Below, piece after piece: positions 4,521 to 6,446 of a stretch of DNA of 6,446 bases. The notes beneath the pieces were generated by a model. It saw nothing but the letters and a program-made list of their open reading frames with translations. It searched no databases and was not told the DNA's origin. Every line of letters begins with the position of its first letter. Within the stretch, counting starts at the first letter, position 1. This DNA is from Prevotellaceae bacterium (GTDB taxonomy: Bacteria; Bacteroidota; Bacteroidia; Bacteroidales; UBA932). The stretch covers positions 1 to 6,446 of the forward strand of contig JAIRXY010000110.1 in NCBI GenBank assembly GCA_031268055.1. The letters run 5' to 3'. The position numbers and the translations under genes are program-made.

Positions 4521-6236
4521 ATGATAACAAGGGTTACTATCAACAACTTTAAAAAGTTTGGGTCAATTTCCATTGACCTGTCTGACGTTGTTGCTATTAT
4601 TGGCCCTAACAATTCCGGCAAAACGTCCGTTTTTCAGGCGTTGTGCTTGTGGGAAGTTGGCGTGCGCAGCTACTTGCAGGCGCATAAAGCAAATGGCCTG
4701 AATAGCGATTGCGCCGCTACGCTAAACCGGCAAAGCCTTGTGAATAGCCCGATTGAAAGCGCCAAGCTGCTATGGCGCAATCAGGAGGCAGCGGAAAGTC
4801 CGGAGGGTAATGCGGAACAGGAGCCTGTAAAGATGCAGGTTGTCCTTGAGGGCATTGCTGACCGGCAGCGCTGGAGGTGCGCCGCAGATTTTTGCTACTG
4901 CAACGAAGAATCGCTCAGCTGCAAAATCTCATCCGGACTTGCCGCCGCTGAGAAGATGTTTGCCGGCGGGAGCGGAATCCGCTTTGGATTTTTGCAGGCA
5001 ATGTCCGGCATTTCTTTGCTGGAGGATAAGCTTACGCAGGGCTCGGTTGACAGAAAGCTGGGGGAAGGTAAAACAGCGGAGGTTTTGCGAAATATTTGCT
5101 ACGGCATTTTATACCCCGAAACATCCGCCAATGACGTTGGCAGCAGCGAGGAGCGGTGGAGCAGCCTTGCTGCTGACTTGGAAAAAATGTTTGGCGTGCA
5201 GCTTCAAAAACCCGCTTGGCTAAAGGAGCTCGGGCTGATTGACTTAAAGTATAAGGAAAACGGGAAGCTCTACCCGATTTCGTCGGCGGGTAGGGGATTT
5301 CAGCAGGCGCTGCTGCTGCTGGCCTACCTGTACTCCAACAAAAATGCCGTGCTCCTGCTCGACGAGCCGGATGCGCACTTGGAGGTAGTCCGGCAGCGGG
5401 AAATGCTTAGCGTGATTGGCAGCGTGGCCAAAAAAAACGGCTCGCAGCTGCTGATAGCCTCCCACTCCGAAGTGGTGCTGAACGAATTGGCTAACGCCTC
5501 GAGCGTTGTTGCCCTCGTTGAAAATCGGGTAATTCCGGTAAGCGATGCGTCCACCGAAAAAAACGTCCGAAAATCGTTGGCCGAGATTGGCTGGGATAAG
5601 TACGCAGCGGCAAGGGTAAAGGGGCATGTGCTGTTCTTGGAGGGAAGCACGGATTTTGCAATGGTAAAAGCTTTTGCAGATAAGCTCAACCATAAAGCAA
5701 AAGACAGGTTGGCCTTGGCAAATGTTGCCTATGTAGATAGCAACGCTCCTGCAATCGCTGTTCGCGTGTTTGTTGCCTTTCAGTCTGTTTTTCCGGAGCT
5801 GAAAGGGCTTGCCGTTTTTGATAAGGTTGACGAGGCAAAGCTGAATAACCCGAAGCTGAAAATGGTCTGCTGGAAAAAGCGGGAGCTGGAAAGCTACTTT
5901 GCAAGGCCAAACATTCTGCTTAAATACGCCAAGAGCCTGCAACCCCTGCATCCGCGCTTTACGGAAGAGCAGCTAAGCGCGCTTATGGATGAGGTTGTGA
6001 AGGATTTTACGATACCTGCCTACCTAAAAAATTTGCAGAACGAATGGTGGGATGCAGCAAAGCTGACGGATGATTGGCTGGATAAAATTTTTCCGGCCTT
6101 TTACGAAAGGTTGGGAATACCTCACGCAGCAAATTATAAAAGAGATTATTGCGACTTGATACCGATTTTGGAAGCCGCCGATATTGACAAGGAAATTGCC
6201 GACAAGTTGGACTTAATTGACGAAATATTGAGGTAG
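4521..6236 (+). CDS. OLD-like AAA ATPase with C-terminal TOPRIM nuclease domain
   Basis: This 571-residue protein joins an ABC/AAA-type ATPase to a TOPRIM nuclease, as in overcoming-lysogenization-defect (OLD) family enzymes. Visible motifs in order are: RVTINNFKKFG start; Walker A GPNNSGKT (28-35); signature SSAGRGFQQ (254-262); Walker B VLLLDEPDAH (277-286); H-loop IASHSE (312-317); TOPRIM glutamate in LEGSTD (373-378); the Asp pair VFDKVD (432-437); and WKKRELESY (451-459). The far C-terminus, with DDWLDKIFPAF and a final EIADKLDLIDEIL helix, looks complete. Family members are known or suspected defence nucleases that degrade or nick nucleic acid under ATP control. Here there is no UvrD-like partner (as in Gabija) and no separate TOPRIM gene (as in PARIS). 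It follows mutA by 95 bases and is less GC-rich, which suggests acquisition. Its target and trigger are unknown; a fused PARIS-like ATPase/TOPRIM is an alternative reading. Confidence 0.88.
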   Translation: MITRVTINNFKKFGSISIDLSDVVAIIGPNNSGKTSVFQALCLWEVGVRSYLQAHKANGLNSDCAATLNRQSLVNSPIESAKLLWRNQEAAESPEGNAEQEPVKMQVVLEGIADRQRWRCAADFCYCNEESLSCKISSGLAAAEKMFAGGSGIRFGFLQAMSGISLLEDKLTQGSVDRKLGEGKTAEVLRNICYGILYPETSANDVGSSEERWSSLAADLEKMFGVQLQKPAWLKELGLIDLKYKENGKLYPISSAGRGFQQALLLLAYLYSNKNAVLLLDEPDAHLEVVRQREMLSVIGSVAKKNGSQLLIASHSEVVLNELANASSVVALVENRVIPVSDASTEKNVRKSLAEIGWDKYAAARVKGHVLFLEGSTDFAMVKAFADKLNHKAKDRLALANVAYVDSNAPAIAVRVFVAFQSVFPELKGLAVFDKVDEAKLNNPKLKMVCWKKRELESYFARPNILLKYAKSLQPLHPRFTEEQLSALMDEVVKDFTIPAYLKNLQNEWWDAAKLTDDWLDKIFPAFYERLGIPHAANYKRDYCDLIPILEAADIDKEIADKLDLIDEILR

Positions 6237-6375
6237 CCAAAAACTGCGACAGCGCGTCGCAGTTTTACCATGGGAACATCATCGATTGATTTTAAGCAAA
6301 GTAAAAAATCAAGAGGAAGCGCATTTTTACGTTGAATCTGCCGTTGAAATGGGCTGGACGCGGGATAGCTCGTAG
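6232..6375 (+). pseudogene. Remnant of a DUF1016/YhcG-type nuclease gene
   Basis: This open stretch of 47 codons has no ATG/GTG start in a sensible place and ends at TAG (6373-6375). It reads VLPWEHHRLILSKVKNQEE (from 6262) and continues through FYVESAVEMGWTRD. This is the characteristic N-terminal motif of DUF1016 proteins (Pro-Trp-x-His-His, Leu-x-Lys-Val-Lys, Glu-Glu, Phe/Trp-Tyr, Gly-Trp-Ser/Thr-Arg). Intact family members run to about 330-380 residues, with a C-terminal PD-(D/E)XK nuclease domain that is missing here. No continuation is recognisable in any frame after 6375. It seems to be an internal piece left by deletion or recombination. Confidence 0.7.
6240..6266 (+). terminator. Intrinsic terminator of the ATPase gene
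   Basis: A perfect 11-base inverted repeat (6240-6250, AAAACTGCGAC; 6256-6266, GTCGCAGTTTT) encloses the loop AGCGC, starting four bases after the stop codon. The four T's ending the right arm and the four A's opening the left arm give it the shape of a bidirectional terminator. It overlaps the 5' end of the nuclease remnant at 6232-6375. Confidence 0.75.
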
Positions 6376-6421
6376 TTAAAATGAATGGGGTTACAAAATA
6401 AGCTATCTAACACATAACAAC

Positions 6422-6446
6422 ATGAATGGTACATACAAAATATCGA
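6422..6446 (+). CDS. Possible start of a further gene, cut by the window edge
   Basis: An ATG at 6422 opens MNGTYKIS and runs off the window end. It lies in an AT-rich leader after several stops, the way starts look in Bacteroidetes, which lack Shine-Dalgarno sites. Eight codons cannot identify a product, and no clear promoter is seen, so this is only a possibility. Confidence 0.2.

Noticed and set aside
4640..4925. Cysteine cluster C-x4-C-x-C-x6-C (residues 120-134 of the ATPase) as a possible zinc site.
   Set aside because: The segment WRCAADFCYCNEESLSC resembles a family-wide strand motif in which only some of these Cys are kept as far as I recall, so metal binding is not supported.
5244..5951. 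Minus-strand frame of 235 codons inside the ATPase gene.
   Set aside because: It is antisense to the Walker B, H-loop and TOPRIM motifs of the real gene and shows no domain pattern itself.
1..6446. CRISPR array, integron or phage attachment sites.
   Set aside because: No regularly spaced direct repeats with unique spacers, no integrase and no flanking direct repeats of useful length were seen.

Overview
The window looks like chromosomal DNA of a Bacteroidetes (probably Bacteroidales) bacterium. The supports are: promoter elements of the TTTG / TAnnTTTG type, no Shine-Dalgarno sequences ahead of the starts, lipoproteins whose lipobox is followed directly by Asp/Lys-rich tethers, and a methylmalonyl-CoA mutase small subunit of the two-subunit type. 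Genus cannot be read from the sequence. Base composition is patchy: mutA is clearly GC-rich, the ATPase gene is intermediate, and the lipoprotein genes and most spacers are AT-rich.

Region 1 (1-1880, minus strand): a tandem pair of paralogous small secreted lipoproteins of unknown function (232-867 and 1089-1793). Each is followed by a nearly identical ~130-base untranslated block ending in a perfect hairpin. That block is better conserved between the copies than the coding sequences are. A Bacteroidetes-type promoter lies upstream of the outer gene; none as good lies between the two, so they may be co-transcribed. The first ~95 bases hold no gene I can establish and may be the end of an insertion sequence.

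Region 2 (1880-2547): about 670 bases without a protein gene. It contains a plus-strand promoter-like sequence followed by a foldable ~140-base segment ending in seven T's (a candidate small RNA). Next come a GC-rich cluster of palindromes and long hairpins (2152-2372), probably an intergenic repeat, and then a good promoter for mutA.

Region 3 (2548-4425): mutA, the non-catalytic small subunit of methylmalonyl-CoA mutase, which works with MutB in the succinyl-CoA / methylmalonyl-CoA (propionate) pathway. MutB usually follows MutA directly, but here it does not.

Region 4 (4426-6446): the place where mutB would be expected holds an OLD-like single-chain AAA/ABC ATPase with a C-terminal TOPRIM nuclease domain (4521-6236), probably an anti-mobile-element defence protein. 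A strong terminator hairpin follows, then a short stop-terminated remnant of a DUF1016/YhcG-type PD-(D/E)XK nuclease gene. The last few bases may start another gene. This looks like a small, partly decayed defence island next to a core metabolic gene.
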